The position numbers were made by a program, and so were the translations under genes. Under the pieces are notes generated by a model. The model was not told the DNA's origin and made no database searches. It saw nothing but the letters and a program-made list of their open reading frames with translations. A stretch of DNA of 64,000 bases from Diphasiastrum complanatum. Its lineage: Eukaryota > Streptophyta > Lycopodiopsida > Lycopodiales > Lycopodiaceae. Positions 46,653-51,014 of this stretch are shown one piece after another. The DNA lies in NCBI GenBank assembly GCA_029204225.1, contig CM055098.1:17225775-17289774 (forward strand). The letters run 5' to 3'. How positions within the stretch are numbered: position 1 is the first letter of the stretch; each line of letters begins with the position of its first letter.

Positions 46653-47483
46653 TTTTTTGAGAATTGGGTATGTATCTGTGTGTTTGTTGCTTAAGAATCC
46701 ATACCTCATAATAATGAGCATCTCCTCCAGCACTTGGCAATGACGATCCAAGCTCTGCATACACAAGCCCAGAGCAAACTGCTAAAACTGCTGCAGCACC
46801 CCATGCGACAAAAGCCAACGCCACGCTTCCGGCATCGTTCAATACTACTCCTGGTGAAGTAAATATACCAGATCCCACTATAACGTTTACTACAAAACTG
46901 CAGGCATGACAATAAACGCAAAGTGAGCTTCATAAATTTGATGTACCTCTTGCAGAGCTACTTCTTCATGTAATTACCCATAAAAGTTTTTCAGCGTCCT
47001 TAGTTGTATTGGAGTATAACTTGAATCACGCTAGGATGTTGATTGGATGCCTTGAGATGTAGAAATCTTCTCTAAACATTTTCTTTTTCATCTTTCCGCT
47101 GAGAAAAACTACGACTTTATCTCAAGGTTGGTGAAGCTACGTGATTATGCGGTCATCAATTGATATGTTTCACTATACCGCCATTTCTTTGCTTCGCTCA
47201 TAAAATCTAATCTCTGATTTATCGCCTAAAACTGTATATACGCTCCTTAATGTCAAGCAAGCTAAAAATAGGAAGTTGTGGTTCTGTTTGACAGTATTAT
47301 AAATTACCAGATTCCATCAATCAGAGTCAAATTCTTTCGAAGACACGGAGTTGTCATTGCAACGTCTTCAGATTTTCTAGTCAGTGCATCCTCAGCATCA
47401 ATACTATAGCCCAATTCGGCACTGACCGATCCATTGGCAGTGTCTGTTGGAAGGAGCAATTCTTTCTTCAGCGACGATGCCAT
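2675..47483 (-). CDS. LAT/SLC7-like amino-acid transporter gene, six 5' exons, 3' end outside window
   Basis: Membrane amino-acid/polyamine-type permease of the APC superfamily, closest in pattern to LAT/b0,+-type transporters. Exons on the minus strand are 47483-47308, 46897-46705, 7652-7539, 6989-6887, 6541-6340 and 2771-2675. They total 885 bases (295 codons), all join in phase, and every intron is GT-AG. The start is the ATG at 47483 ([10 protein letters not shown]); the upstream in-frame GTG at 47507 is not an ATG. Visible landmarks are the TM1 signature GSGIF, TM2, TM3 ([15 protein letters not shown]), TM4 ending NCFG, TM5, and the TM6 block WAFMGW followed by SEELKNP, all in the family's order. 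Family members are usually about 480-520 residues, so about the last 40% is missing. Intron sizes are 410, 39052, 549, 345 and 3568 bases, and a sixth donor (GTATGT) sits at 2674. The exon model is read directly; the substrate is inferred from family only. Confidence 0.87.
3030..3110. repeat. GTTCCG/GGAACG-rich palindromic repeat
   Basis: Short inverted words (TTCCGACCC..GGGTCGGAA, GTACTGTAC, CATTCCAGAAC) cluster here. Related words recur at 3665-3740, 5610-5640 and 6265-6305, suggesting a dispersed small repeat around the protease fragment. Confidence 0.45.
3309..3638 (+). pseudogene. Nepenthesin-like (A1 family) aspartic protease fragment
   Basis: The plus-strand frame through 3309-3638 reads ADTGCKPF..., then [37 protein letters not shown] and [10 protein letters not shown]. 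The pattern C-x-F/Y-Q-Y-G-Y-S/G-D-G-S-T-x-G-x-(F/L)-x-x-(D/E)-T followed by F-x-F-G-C is the N-lobe of plant nepenthesin-like proteases. The expected active-site stretch DTGS-(D)-(x)-W is cut to DTGC and the second lobe is absent, so it is a non-functional piece of about 110 codons. It lies antisense inside transporter intron 5, flanked on both sides by GGAACG-rich repeats (3030-3110, 3665-3740). Confidence 0.75.
3665..3745. repeat. GTTCCG/GGAACG-rich palindromic repeat, second copy
   Basis: GTTCCGGAACGGAAC and related words are repeated several times and end in GGAACGGGCAACTA. A matching ACAACGGGCAACTA lies at 6302-6315. Confidence 0.45.
4411..4655 (+). repeat. Imperfect tandem duplication of about 115 bases
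   Basis: 4411-4525 and 4541-4655 align: TTACTGTTATTGCAA, TGGACTGAAT, GAATGTTTTACAT and others are shared in order. The unit lies within transporter intron 5 and contains no recognised coding content. Confidence 0.65.
5418..5611 (+). repeat. Tandem duplication enclosing a copied exon-5 splice donor
   Basis: Two related units (from 5418 and from 5529) share ATTATGAAGAT-CTATGGGG and TGGGATAT-TCTGTTCT. Between them, 5492-5530 repeats 6318-6356 (38 of 39 bases), which is the end of transporter exon 5 plus its GTAAGC donor on the minus strand. Confidence 0.7.
6340..6541 (-). CDS. Transporter exon 5 (TM5, loop, TM6 start)
   Basis: The acceptor is AAATAG|GGGTTC (completes Gly after phase 1). It encodes [20 protein letters not shown], a TM5 hydrophobic run, a polar loop with [15 protein letters not shown], and [11 protein letters not shown]. 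The donor ATG GGA TG|GTAAGC is phase 2. A second copy of this exon-end plus donor lies at 5492-5530 in the next intron. Confidence 0.86.
6887..6989 (-). CDS. Transporter exon 4 (TM4)
   Basis: The acceptor is CATGTGCAG, phase 0. It encodes [18 protein letters not shown] followed by [17 protein letters not shown], matching the family's TM4 that ends in 'N-C/S-x-G'. The donor is TTTTG|GTAAGA, phase 1. The exon is 103 bases. Confidence 0.83.
7539..7652 (-). CDS. Transporter exon 3 (TM3)
   Basis: The acceptor is ACTTGCAG|GTAGCT, phase 0, giving [17 protein letters not shown], the place where homologues read '...EAYGP..AYLFSW'. It covers 38 codons to YAAYA and the donor GCA|GTGAGT. The reading frame stays open for about 240 bases past this donor (to about 7296), but exon 4 at 6989 supplies the expected TM4, so the extension is treated as intron. 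Confidence 0.84.
8998..9081 (-). mobile_element. tRNA-derived SINE with 18-bp target duplication
   Basis: On the minus strand it reads GGGGTTGGCTTAGTTGG (box A) and TTAGGTTCGAGCCTCCCC (box B), tRNA-like promoter boxes at tRNA spacing. It is flanked by exact 18-bp repeats TTGGATATATCATATATG (8980-8997 and 9082-9099). It is nested within the hAT element, so it inserted after it. A short 3' tail without poly(A) is unusual for a full SINE. Confidence 0.78.
9281..11413 (-). pseudogene. hAT transposase (BED finger - DUF659 - HAT_C), three nonsense codons
   Basis: Starts at the ATG at 11413 ([12 protein letters not shown]). Landmarks in order are a BED-type finger (CRYCEHH...[10 protein letters not shown]), the DUF659 core ([18 protein letters not shown]), [29 protein letters not shown], and the C-terminal dimerisation region ([41 protein letters not shown]). 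It ends in an acidic tail ([20 protein letters not shown]). The frame is unbroken over about 710 codons except for a TAA at 10670, a TAG replacing the conserved Trp at 9689, and a TGA near 9515. No frameshift is needed, so inactivation looks recent and by point mutation. The conserved DDE-type acidic residues in DGWSD and MDN are present. Confidence 0.85.
12604..12615 (+). promoter_or_regulatory. Primer binding site (tRNA-iMet) of plus-strand gypsy element
   Basis: TGGTATCAGAGC matches the 3' end complement of plant initiator tRNA-Met. The preceding ...TGTGTAGCA at 12600 would be the 3' end of a 5' LTR. That LTR's start is not defined; the hAT element sits upstream, in or beside it. Confidence 0.7.
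12960..14152 (+). pseudogene. Gypsy gag-protease remnant
   Basis: Early part reads [19 protein letters not shown]-stop-[20 protein letters not shown], the Retrotrans_gag core. The Gln before MCG is a TAG. A frameshift then leads to the 13344-14153 frame with a Lys/Gly/Gln-rich stretch, a degraded zinc knuckle ([14 protein letters not shown], its His and last Cys lost), and a retropepsin motif [13 protein letters not shown] near 14070. Confidence 0.72.
14156..15939 (+). pseudogene. Gypsy reverse transcriptase - RNase H remnant
   Basis: Upstream frame 14156-14740 carries the pre-RT linker ([20 protein letters not shown]...) and stops at a TGA where GHIRPS is expected (Arg CGA to TGA). After a frameshift near 14795, 14803-15939 encodes [48 protein letters not shown] (catalytic Asp pair intact), and RNase [15 protein letters not shown] ... 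[12 protein letters not shown] ... NTLSRM. Confidence 0.82.
15996..16283 (-). pseudogene. Ty1/copia gag (UBN2) fragment inserted in the gypsy element
   Basis: Minus-strand frame reads [49 protein letters not shown]. This is the UBN2/Retrotran_gag pattern 'L...L..L.M.E..S...H...F..L...L...G..I.D.......L..LP.SY..F'. About 95 codons survive, flanked on both sides by gypsy pol of the opposite strand, so it marks an insertion or rearrangement. Confidence 0.72.
16342..16798 (+). pseudogene. Gypsy integrase C-terminal remnant
   Basis: Reads [32 protein letters not shown], a stop, then [44 protein letters not shown]. This is the GPF/Y-type module that follows the integrase core in gypsy elements (GDMVFL... 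SPRY-GP... YELDLP... HPVFHVS-LK). One TGA after DSKP and one frameshift break it. Confidence 0.8.
16801..19999. other. About 3.2 kb without recognised genes, retroelement-like in texture
   Basis: Both strands carry only short open frames. 16905-16935 has a small inverted repeat (GGCTACTT.../...GAGTAGCC). 17207-17480 is an open frame of 90 codons without recognised domains, just after GCTATCAAAGC, which weakly resembles a primer site. 17.8-19.9 kb is G-rich and has recurrent CAGGTG and GGCATTGG words but no clear tandem unit. It may be a non-autonomous retroelement interior. Confidence 0.4.
20000..21190. other. Possible LTR/promoter region with TATA box; no gene seen
   Basis: CCTATAAATAGCCC at 20416-20429 is a good plant TATA box, followed after about 30 bases by a pyrimidine/purine mix typical of LTR transcription starts. 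20520-20700 has repeated AATCCxGTxGAATCC-like words. No matching second LTR was found, so assignment to an element is a guess. Confidence 0.35.
21195..22690 (-). mobile_element. Ty1/copia fragment: zinc knuckle, protease, integrase
   Basis: Minus strand, 22688 downward: zinc knuckle [18 protein letters not shown], retropepsin [17 protein letters not shown]-pre-integrase ([18 protein letters not shown]), and integrase start [17 protein letters not shown] ... [13 protein letters not shown] deletion then joins to [57 protein letters not shown] and the linker [13 protein letters not shown]. It stops at 21195 before reverse transcriptase. Several frame breaks occur. Gag N-terminus, RT, RNase H and LTRs are all missing. 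Confidence 0.85.
22740..23027. other. AT-rich spacer with direct repeat TTACTATAAATAGTAATG
   Basis: The 18-base word occurs at about 22890-22910 and 22927-22945 and is itself nearly palindromic. No coding signal. It abuts the 5'-truncated hAT element starting at about 23028. Confidence 0.5.
23028..26682 (+). pseudogene. hAT transposase gene with introns (BED - DUF659 - HAT_C)
   Basis: BED-type finger [20 protein letters not shown] at about 23060, a Pro-rich linker with frame changes, then 23840-24480: [66 protein letters not shown] 14-base tandem duplication at 24464-24491 shifts the frame. 24505-24860 continues [20 protein letters not shown] ... [11 protein letters not shown]. Introns: 24861-24972 (GTAAGC...CTGCAG), about 25301-25398, and 25556-25656 (GTGATT...TTGCAG). 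The HAT_C motif [21 protein letters not shown] is intact. A further frame break lies near 25065. The product ends in an acidic, then Pro/Ala-rich tail (26300-26682). Confidence 0.8.
26683..27040 (-). repeat. 3' LTR of the young chromovirus
   Basis: 358 bases. In element orientation it begins TGTTACGAGCTCGTAACC, whose bases 2-17 form a perfect 16-base palindrome (27024-27039). Differs from the 5' LTR by one transition. Confidence 0.95.
27041..27053 (-). promoter_or_regulatory. Polypurine tract of the young chromovirus
   Basis: Minus strand AAGGGGGAGGGAG directly precedes the 3' LTR. Its first two A are the end of the pol TAA stop codon. Confidence 0.85.
27052..30261 (-). CDS. Chromovirus Pol: RT, RNase H, integrase, chromodomain
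   Basis: About 1069 codons in the same frame as gag, after a single [64 protein letters not shown] (catalytic Asp pair). RNase [41 protein letters not shown]. Integrase: zinc-binding H-x-x-x-x-x-H ... C-QKC, then [43 protein letters not shown] (DDE set). The C-terminal chromodomain [17 protein letters not shown] places it among chromoviruses. No other stop or frameshift, so the coding region is potentially functional if the TAG is read through. Confidence 0.94.
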   Translation of the reverse strand, partial: ENTLSFQYKGREIQLHGEHDVPNSPMVCSSELCQLIGDEDHQVFLCDFQFIPEVSISSSIQQKISKLETLLSKFKDVFPEDLPHGLPPSREVDHVINLVPGTAPVSKPPYRVSRREDEEITRQLTDYLGKGQIQTSSSPWASPVLLVKKKEGSMRLCVDYRALNKVTIRNKYPMPRADELFDQLDGAKFFSKIDLRSGYHQVRIKSEDVSKTAFRTRHGHYEFKVMPFGLTNAPATFMTLMNSVLRPYLGKFVVVFLDDILVYSKTRKEHLKHLRKVFRLLRKHKLYAKQPKCEFFVEEVAYLGHIISSDGIKMDPNKVKAILSWLRPQNILELQIFLGLAGYYRRFVKEYAQIAVPMTNLLKGKGKEFIWESAQQESFDALKTALATAPVLKVVDPNQPFVVETDASDFAVGAVLTQGGRPVAFESKKLEPAQTRYSAYEKELFSIVHALKTWRHYLYGANFEVLTDHESLRYLCNQPELRGRKARWAELMQEFDMSIRYRRGKFNTVADALSRMPMINELSFTQIRNELLESLRGKCQHDAFFSIIWNSVQNRQLQTPEPVPGAGASSSKNTAASVEDDDESEYTSSDDVEDSEPVLPKQTPVVEGQLTQGFKWKQYSIQDEYLLYRDRVCVPNSEDYRQQVLYECHDNPSAGHPGIQKTYELLRRQFFWPSMKKDVHQYVTSCQKCQVNKAERLKAGGLLHPLEIPAGKWESISMDFIVGLPKTQKGNDAIWVTVDRLTKMAHFIPTKTTVRAPELARLFVDGLFKLYGLPSGIVSDRDSKFTGNFWKAVFHHLHTKLNMSTTDHPQTDGQTERVNQVLEDMLRAYVSKRQTNWEEYLSILEFAYNSTKHSATGYSPFMLMYGFQPRSPTAVGFKQEKVEAARNFLEDLNQMIEHAKCSIRQSQDRARHYADPHRRDVQFSTGEKVYLRVPVDSKTLKSGVCAKLSPRYCGPFTISRRLGEVTYELELPHSSKVFPVFHVSQLRKALTRSDNLVGDSVLVLPLDPQQPPHEPEEILDSRETQTRHTLYREYLVKWNDQPVENATWERGSVLRKIFPDFVLEDQDGS
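30262..31839 (-). CDS. Chromovirus Gag-protease ORF
   Basis: 525 codons from ATG at 31839 ([19 protein letters not shown]). Gag core around residues 120-260 ([49 protein letters not shown]). Zinc knuckle [14 protein letters not shown] at about 345. Retropepsin-like region at about 430 ([17 protein letters not shown]) and [12 protein letters not shown]-type end. The protease active site reads Asp-Asp-Gly rather than the usual Asp-Ser/Thr-Gly, also in the second copy. The ORF ends at a TAG (30264-30262), and the same frame continues directly into pol. Confidence 0.92.
   Translation of the reverse strand: MTTPQGPDQPQERGFDELETEALAYRKGKEPMEVEEQEQFAEELDELVTKEQFLQLVTEVDELKLALANFKSSVDDSFAELKNLILSSAKGSLPSTSQLSPSPLPSVSGETLRSHPSVFKDLKPPTFNGEEKDRNADILQTFLSKWKNIHALKQTPDHLQAIEASLSLGPMAYKWWLNLQETGQTPWSWKAFEEAFLREFLPENELDRAWEAWERTVMDKSLIQYISQYREAILKIKNMDDYQKIRGFVRGLKDEYKVEVQRNSPTTLEQALRYAQIYDDSVGRKRARQQPLSEQLPQKDFQFKKKFLKRKKEDKFKGEAPQKRPSLIQPLKPDDFEKAKQERLCFVCMGKGHTVRQCPKGPFTKKDKKDKKQVHLVQTVCFPSDSAASEIKVYHEDHEHCCQLSSAMLARPFSFGPHDLVRMHGKVGNQSVRVMVDDGATHNFINHTLVKKLKLPEVPSQHRYIVSFAKGEDKKIWETMVSKLNLGIQGYQDQINFQIMHLDRTDIVLGRDWLYSLGPSLHRNY
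32629..32641 (-). promoter_or_regulatory. Primer binding site of the young chromovirus
   Basis: TGGTATCAGAGCC on the minus strand, one base inside the 5' LTR, complementary to initiator tRNA-Met. Confidence 0.9.
32643..33000 (-). repeat. 5' LTR of the young chromovirus
   Basis: 358 bases, identical to the 3' LTR except one base. The primer site follows after one base, at 32641-32629. The untranslated leader 31840-32628 has no ORF. Confidence 0.95.
33001..33601 (+). pseudogene. hAT transposase C-terminal tail after the gypsy insertion
   Basis: Continues the Pro-rich tail ([40 protein letters not shown]), then an AT-hook-like [19 protein letters not shown] stretch and an acidic end ([16 protein letters not shown]..., ...[12 protein letters not shown]) with stop at 33599-33601. 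Stops and frameshifts interrupt it. The same tail is present in the minus-strand copy at 44357-45300, which confirms the join across the insertion. Confidence 0.75.
33757..34121 (-). pseudogene. Small charged ORF convergent to hAT transposase, copy 1
   Basis: The ATG at 34121 encodes [40 protein letters not shown], a Pro/Glu linker, [15 protein letters not shown] and, after a 1-base loss near 33865, an [17 protein letters not shown] repeat ending [10 protein letters not shown]. About 120 residues, predicted helical, basic middle and acidic end. It is not a family I recognise. Copies at 37835-38182 and 43793-43860 hold the same position tail-to-tail with hAT coding sequence, so it is probably part of the transposon. 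Confidence 0.6.
34130..34330 (+). repeat. CTCTCACAGC / CTCTCACTGG tandem array
   Basis: Irregular 10-17 base units (GCCTCTCACAG, CTCTCTCACAGC) follow the small ORF's start. The same array occurs at 38200-38330 next to the second copy of the ORF, so it belongs to the element. Confidence 0.7.
34620..34915. repeat. Cruciform-prone palindromes flanking two (AT)n tracts
   Basis: 34644-34683 is an inverted repeat with 11-base arms (GGTGCCGCCCT / AGGGCGGCACC). 34697-34724 is a perfect 28-base palindrome centred on GGTACCGCGGTACC. (AT)n tracts run 34743-34791 and 34871-34906, with further GGTACCGCG words between them. A related GGTACCGCGGATC palindrome cluster with ATATAT tract is at 45800-45920 near another hAT copy, which suggests these are subterminal element ends. 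Confidence 0.75.
34916..35640. repeat. GGACGCG-rich segment and GA/GT microsatellites
   Basis: 34916-35040 repeats GTCCGGxCxxGACGCG words in both orientations. 35100-35520 alternates GA and GT tracts (longest GA about 35395-35444, GT 35465-35496). No gene. Confidence 0.8.
35699..36335 (-). pseudogene. LINE (non-LTR retrotransposon) ORF2 3' end with zf-RVT domain
   Basis: Minus strand reads [34 protein letters not shown], a TGA where Arg is expected, EDQLCSMC, then [20 protein letters not shown]. This matches the Cys/His-rich zf-RVT tail of LINE reverse transcriptases (R..LAxFRxxSHxLxIExGR..GI.R..RxCxxC...E.E.HFLxxCP.Y..IR). The frame continues to a stop at 35699 through an Arg-rich tail ([19 protein letters not shown]). 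The upstream RT is missing; the sequence switches to hAT DNA at about 36335-36341. Confidence 0.7.
36341..37344 (+). pseudogene. Third hAT transposase fragment (BED finger and DUF659 start)
   Basis: From ATG 36341: [38 protein letters not shown] (BED-type finger). A frame change leads to a (CCACCG)n-coded Thr/Ala/Pro-rich stretch (36600-36960), then after a [23 protein letters not shown] and [40 protein letters not shown]. It stops at a GA microsatellite (37344-37417). The DUF659 core differs clearly from the element at 23 kb, so it is another subfamily. The catalytic C-terminal half is absent. Confidence 0.75.
37344..37417. repeat. (GA)n microsatellite at a transposon junction
   Basis: About 70 bases of GA separate the truncated transposase from the downstream block shared with other hAT copies. 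Confidence 0.9.
37835..38182 (-). pseudogene. Small charged ORF, copy 2 (one in-frame TAG)
   Basis: The ATG at 38182 opens [59 protein letters not shown] (Gln CAG in the inferred ancestor), [20 protein letters not shown], and ends [10 protein letters not shown] with stop at 37835-37837. Exactly 116 codons including stop. Same orientation relative to neighbouring hAT sequence as copy 1, and the same CTCTCACAGC array lies just upstream. Function unknown. Confidence 0.6.
38563..38796 (-). mobile_element. Truncated LTR with primer site of another retroelement
   Basis: GCTTTGATACCAC|TGTTGGAAATG reads on the minus strand as an LTR end followed by TGGTATCAAAGC, the usual LTR/PBS junction. LTR-like sequence runs right from about 38576 to the breakpoint with the second chromovirus at about 38797. 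Its internal part is missing. Confidence 0.5.
38735..42097 (-). pseudogene. Gag-Pol fusion ORF produced by in-frame deletion
   Basis: An open frame of 1120 codons joins late gag ([20 protein letters not shown]), zinc knuckle [14 protein letters not shown] and the start of the protease ([17 protein letters not shown]) directly to RT ([17 protein letters not shown]). Compared with the young copy, 444 bases (148 codons) are missing at about 41361-41366, including the TAG. RT motif FLDDILVY, RNase H and integrase DDE residues remain. The C-terminus runs into foreign sequence after DSKT. Upstream gag is closed by a TGA replacing Trp at about 42118 and a TAG at 42287. Confidence 0.85.
42287..42730 (-). 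pseudogene. Gag N-terminal part of the second chromovirus
   Basis: Reads [40 protein letters not shown] and [20 protein letters not shown], then a TAG where Gln is found in the young copy. Small deletions near 42605-42650 also break the start of the ORF (ATG equivalent at about 42728). Confidence 0.8.
43435..43792 (-). repeat. 5' LTR of the second chromovirus
   Basis: 358 bases, ending in the same palindromic GTTACGAGCTCGTAAC terminus (43776-43791). Inserted directly in the small ORF of the adjacent hAT copy. Confidence 0.92.
43793..43860 (+). pseudogene. Small charged ORF, copy 3 (C-terminal 22 codons)
   Basis: Reads [22 protein letters not shown] and stops at 43858-43860. The LTR of the second chromovirus interrupts it immediately upstream. 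Confidence 0.6.
44357..45302 (-). pseudogene. hAT transposase C-terminal tail, deletion derivative
   Basis: Frames read [80 protein letters not shown], then after a frame change [19 protein letters not shown] and the acidic end [13 protein letters not shown] with stop at 44357. It matches 26350-26682 plus 33001-33601, without the gypsy insertion, and so shows the empty site. Confidence 0.75.
45303..45476 (-). CDS. Stand-alone BED-type zinc finger ORF (57 aa)
   Basis: From ATG 45476: [20 protein letters not shown], then [20 protein letters not shown] and HLLGARER-stop. It preserves the Cys-x2-Cys and His positions of the transposase DNA-binding finger. The internal deletion put a stop two codons after the junction, so the product would be a finger alone, without the catalytic domain. 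It also supplies the transposase N-terminus missing from the 23-kb copy. Expression is unknown. Confidence 0.55.
   Translation of the reverse strand: MVHSNLADLWDEVDIVRRVPDKFNNSGARIVRCRYCLTEFVATLTRLKGHLLGARER
45651..45960. repeat. AT-rich tract and GGTACCGCGGATC palindromes
   Basis: 45730-45795 is almost pure A/T. 45798-45920 carries GGTACCGCGGATC, GGATCCGCAGTACC, GATCCGCGGATC, an ATATAT tract and CGGATCGCGATCCG. Style and position resemble 34620-34910. Confidence 0.65.
46281..46650. repeat. GA and GT microsatellites beside transporter exon 2
   Basis: GA tracts at 46291-46337, 46514-46548 and 46614-46649, and a GT tract at 46572-46615. The ORFs here are artefacts. Confidence 0.9.
46705..46897 (-). 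CDS. Transporter exon 2 (TM1-TM2, GSGIF signature)
   Basis: The acceptor is CCTGCAG at 46898-46904. The exon encodes [16 protein letters not shown] (substrate-binding unwound TM1 of APC/LAT proteins), an Ala/Val-rich TM2, and [18 protein letters not shown]. The donor GAG|GTATGG is phase 0. The next matching exon is 39 kb away at 7652. A (GA)n/(GT)n microsatellite lies immediately beyond the donor, at 46509-46650. Confidence 0.87.
47308..47483 (-). CDS. Transporter exon 1 (start codon, cytosolic N-terminus)
   Basis: 58 codons plus two bases. The N-terminus is hydrophilic ([20 protein letters not shown]...) and ends NLTLIDGI just before TM1, as expected for a cytosolic tail of a 12-TM permease. 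The donor is ATCTG|GTAATT (phase 2). It pairs with exon 2 across a 410-base intron to give [17 protein letters not shown], which matches the family layout. Confidence 0.85.
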
Positions 47484-48060
47484 CGCCAACTCACAAACAA
47501 AGACCACAATCCGAGACTTCCCTCACCAGCCTTCGCACTTCCCACCTCTTCAATTGCTGACAATCAATGCGGGCAACTGGGCACGAGCTGCTGCAAAACA
47601 GTTTATAACTTTATATCACTTTCAATCACGAAAATAGATCACACAGAGCGCAAAATCAAGCAGAAGTCGCCATCTAGAGCGCAAAATCAACCAGAAAATA
47701 ACGTAGCGCATACAGAAAGTAATCTTCATAAAAATTCCATGAAATGACGTACTAATCTGCCGTACTCGTAGATTTTTTTGGGTAGCCAGAAGCCTATTTT
47801 GCACCACCACTCGAGTGCCTCCCCATAGGAGCGTATTATGGTATTCTGCACCAGCACTAGAGTGCCCATCTCCATGCACCAGCACTAGAGTGCCCATCTC
47901 CATTACATGGGCAATGGCACTCCTGTTTTTTCAAAAGAGTGATACCATTGCCCACCCAAAAGAGTGCTACCATTGCCCACCCTTGGATCTGTGGGCCACC
48001 ACCAATGCCACATTGATAGTGGTGTGGAATACACTCTCCCTTCTATGAGGAGGAACAGCA
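47484..48060 (-). promoter_or_regulatory. Presumed 5' flank of the transporter gene with tandem repeats
   Basis: Upstream of the start codon at 47483. 47848-47903 is a perfect tandem duplication of a 28-base unit (GCACCAGCACTAGAGTGCCC...). 47937-47983 repeats AAAGAGTG(A/C)TACCATTGCCCACCC twice. No convincing TATA box was found, so the transcription start is unknown. Confidence 0.45.
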
Positions 48061-49852
48061 GGTGGCAAAATCCTATTGTGCCATTAATTTGGCCTAGCAT
48101 TAAAGGGTGAGAAAGAGTGCCCTGAAAATAGAAATAAAATTGGCATAATTTTTTTTTAAATAGATATCATAAAATCTAGGAATGAAATTGGCACAATTTT
48201 TCAAGAATAGATATCATAAAATCTTTACCTATTTTCTATATAATCATATTAACCCTTTTATGTAATAGCCTTCAAAAATAGAGACACTTTAAAAGTACAG
48301 TACCTTTTAAGATAACTCAAAAAAGAGTTCTCAATCACTAGTGAAAAATAACTAAAAGATTTGTTTTTTTTTAAAGGAGGGTAAGGGGAATGTATCTCAA
48401 CTATGAAAAAGGGTCAAGTACATTTCACTATTTTATCATTTGATCACAATTCAAGGAGTCGTCTATTTTTATATCACATCTTTGGAGACTCTCTCCACCA
48501 AGAGTGGAGGAAAATAAATATCTCGTACACCCTTCATGGAGAGGGACCCTCAACACTCTAATCATACAATTACATGTCTCAATGATACAATTGCACGATT
48601 CACGATAAATTGCTTCTAAATTGAGGCCACACTCTCATGATACCATTGCATGATGCAAAATAAGTTTATACTAAATTGACGCCTCCCATTAAGGATGTGA
48701 GTCCTGACCTATTGTGTTGGTGTCCGGTGTAGAGTATATGCCCGCCTAGGTTTAATGTAATGCCCATGTGTGGGTGGATATCTAAGCCAATTGAAGGGAG
48801 ACACTACAACAAAGGAGGCTTGGGACACATATCAACGGGTATCACCTTGAGGAGTCACATAAAGTTTCCTACCTCAAAGGAATTGCAAAGTGAATCGGTG
48901 AATGAGAATTGTCCACATGCCAACATGCAAATAAGAGAAAAACATGTAACCAATTAAAGCGCAGAGAAGGCAAGGCCAAAAGGGGCAGTAAGAAAAGATC
49001 TTAGTCCATCAAAGAAAAATGTACTTCTTCACATGAAGGTAAAATGAGCAAATTTCAAGCTTAATGTTGGATTGTGGTCATTTGTAAATGCAACTGGATA
49101 GAGGAAAGATTTATTTATTTTGTAATGAAGTAAATAGCACAAATGATGTTAGTGATGGCACTCAAAAGTATGCTAGTGAAATGGCTTGCTTTGATGGAGA
49201 CATGCGTAGCTAAAGAGGTAGCATGTCTAGTCTTGTATCTTATATCGAGTCTGTAGATCCCAATTGAGACAATTCCTTTGGTAGAATAAAAGATGTCATG
49301 TTTTTAGCAAGCGAGGATGTCAATGTTTTAGAAGGGTGTACTTCAAGCATGAGAAGCAATACAAGCAAAGACAATGGTCTCTTTGAATCAACAAATGGTC
49401 AAGGTATGGATGACTCTGAAACAGAGTTCCATTTAGACTCTTGGATTGATATTGATTTAGCTCAAGATGTCAAGTAGGGTGTGCTTTATGATGTTTTGGA
49501 CTAAATTTCATTTGTGTCATATTTAGAAAATGTTACGTACCTATAAGGGCACACAGTAAGTTATTTGACTTGATGGTCTCATTACATGGGACATGATGCT
49601 AGTCTGGAGCTTTAGGTTGTTTGGGTGGCAGGGGAAGGTAGTTTTGCTGGATGATTGTTTTTTGTTTTTTAATGTTTCCATGGGCTATTTGTAGTCATTA
49701 CAGACTAGGTATTTCTAAATTGCAGTTAAGGTTGAATTTAATGGCCTCAAAAACTGTATAAATTTGATTTGGTTGCATTGACATGGTTTTTCGGTAGTGT
49801 AATGGCTTTGATACCATTTGCTAAATTCATTGGTATAATTTTAACAATATTT
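48061..49852. other. AT-rich DNA without recognised genes
   Basis: Only short ORFs without domain similarity. 49804-49816 (GGCTTTGATACCA) is a minus-strand primer-site-like motif, probably a relic of an LTR element. Confidence 0.5.
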
Positions 49853-50255
49853 TGTTGGCAAGGGGTAACCACCCAAAGTTATTGACCTATGGTAGTGCAT
49901 GCAACTGACACATGTCAATGGTTATGGCATGACAATGTTAACAGAGATCATCCCCTATGTACTATTATGTATAAAGAGGTGGATCCTCATGAACTTGGCA
50001 TTCATTCTCCTTCTCTCTTGGAGAATGAAGAGCTCTCCCATGTGGGCCAGGACGATATCTTGCCTCAAGATGTAGGTATGCAAAGGACGAACTTGGGATG
50101 CGATGGTATGGGACATTATAGCTTGAGCGTTGTGAATGGTGGTCTATAGCTCTAGTGCATGGGGGGTGACATGGCAATATTTCTATGGATGGATAGACCA
50201 TCATACATTGATTGTGTCCTTACTTTGGTCAGCTTCGACGATGGGATTCCTAACA
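49853..50255 (+). repeat. Copia-type LTR followed by primer site
   Basis: Begins TGTTGGCAAGG and ends CCTAACA, the usual copia LTR termini. A TATA-like TGTATAAAGAG occurs at about 49967. TGGTATCAGAAC at 50258-50269 follows after two bases. No coding region survives before the next LTR at 51015. A second LTR was not found. Confidence 0.5.
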
Positions 50256-51014
50256 TTTGGTATCAGAACCATTGATCATCACGTTTAAGGTGCAATTGTT
50301 TTAGCTCTAATTTGGTTGGTTAAAAATTCATGAATGTGTGTTTGGAAAGCATATTTTTCATGGTGGGTTCACTATGGAAAATTATGCTTACTATTCAGTT
50401 CAATTCTGGCGTCATTTGAATATAGAAGTAGATTTGTATAGTAGTAAGGTACAAGCTTTTTAATGTTTTCTGGTTTCTAGTAGCCAATTTCGTGCTGCAA
50501 AATCTACGAAGATGGTAAAAGTTTTGTCAGTTGGGTTTTGCAAAGAAAACCATTAAAAAATGGCTGATTTAAAACAGTTTAATATGGCTATTCATGGGTA
50601 TTTTGGAAGCCTTAATAAGACAAAAATTTGCCAAATAATATTGTTTTTTGTTTTTTTGAGGCTTGAAGCCTAAAATATATATAAATAAATTTTAGCACAC
50701 CCATGCAAATGGTCATACAACAACCTCTAGCAGGGCCTACGTAGGTGCAAGCAACCACTACCAAAGAGTGCGCAAAGGAGGGAGGCAGATGAGAAATGAG
50801 GTACTTCTTGTACCTCCTCTTTTATTCAATTATTTTTTGAACAAAGTTAAAGCTCCAAGATAGAAGTTAAATTTAATGTTAACAAGGCTTTATTTTTAAG
50901 CTTAAAACTTAAAACAGGGGGGGATGGTGGTCAAGCTTATCCTCGGCACCACCTAGAAACTACTAACCTCCTTGTGGTCCCCCTGGAAACACCTTCATGG
51001 GGGTGGTCCTAGAT

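Larger units (their letters stand above)
7653..46704 (-). other. 39,052-base intron 2 of the transporter gene
   Basis: The intron runs from the donor GTATGG at 46704 to the acceptor TTGCAG at 7653-7658. Phase 0 on both sides and protein continuity (HYYE|VAFGEF) support the join. It holds most of the window's transposable elements, in both orientations and nested. Whether the gene is still spliced and expressed cannot be told from sequence. Confidence 0.75.

Noticed and set aside
47484-47507. Upstream GTG as the transporter start
   Set aside because: Not an ATG; the ATG at 47483 is the first in frame and gives a sensible N-terminus.
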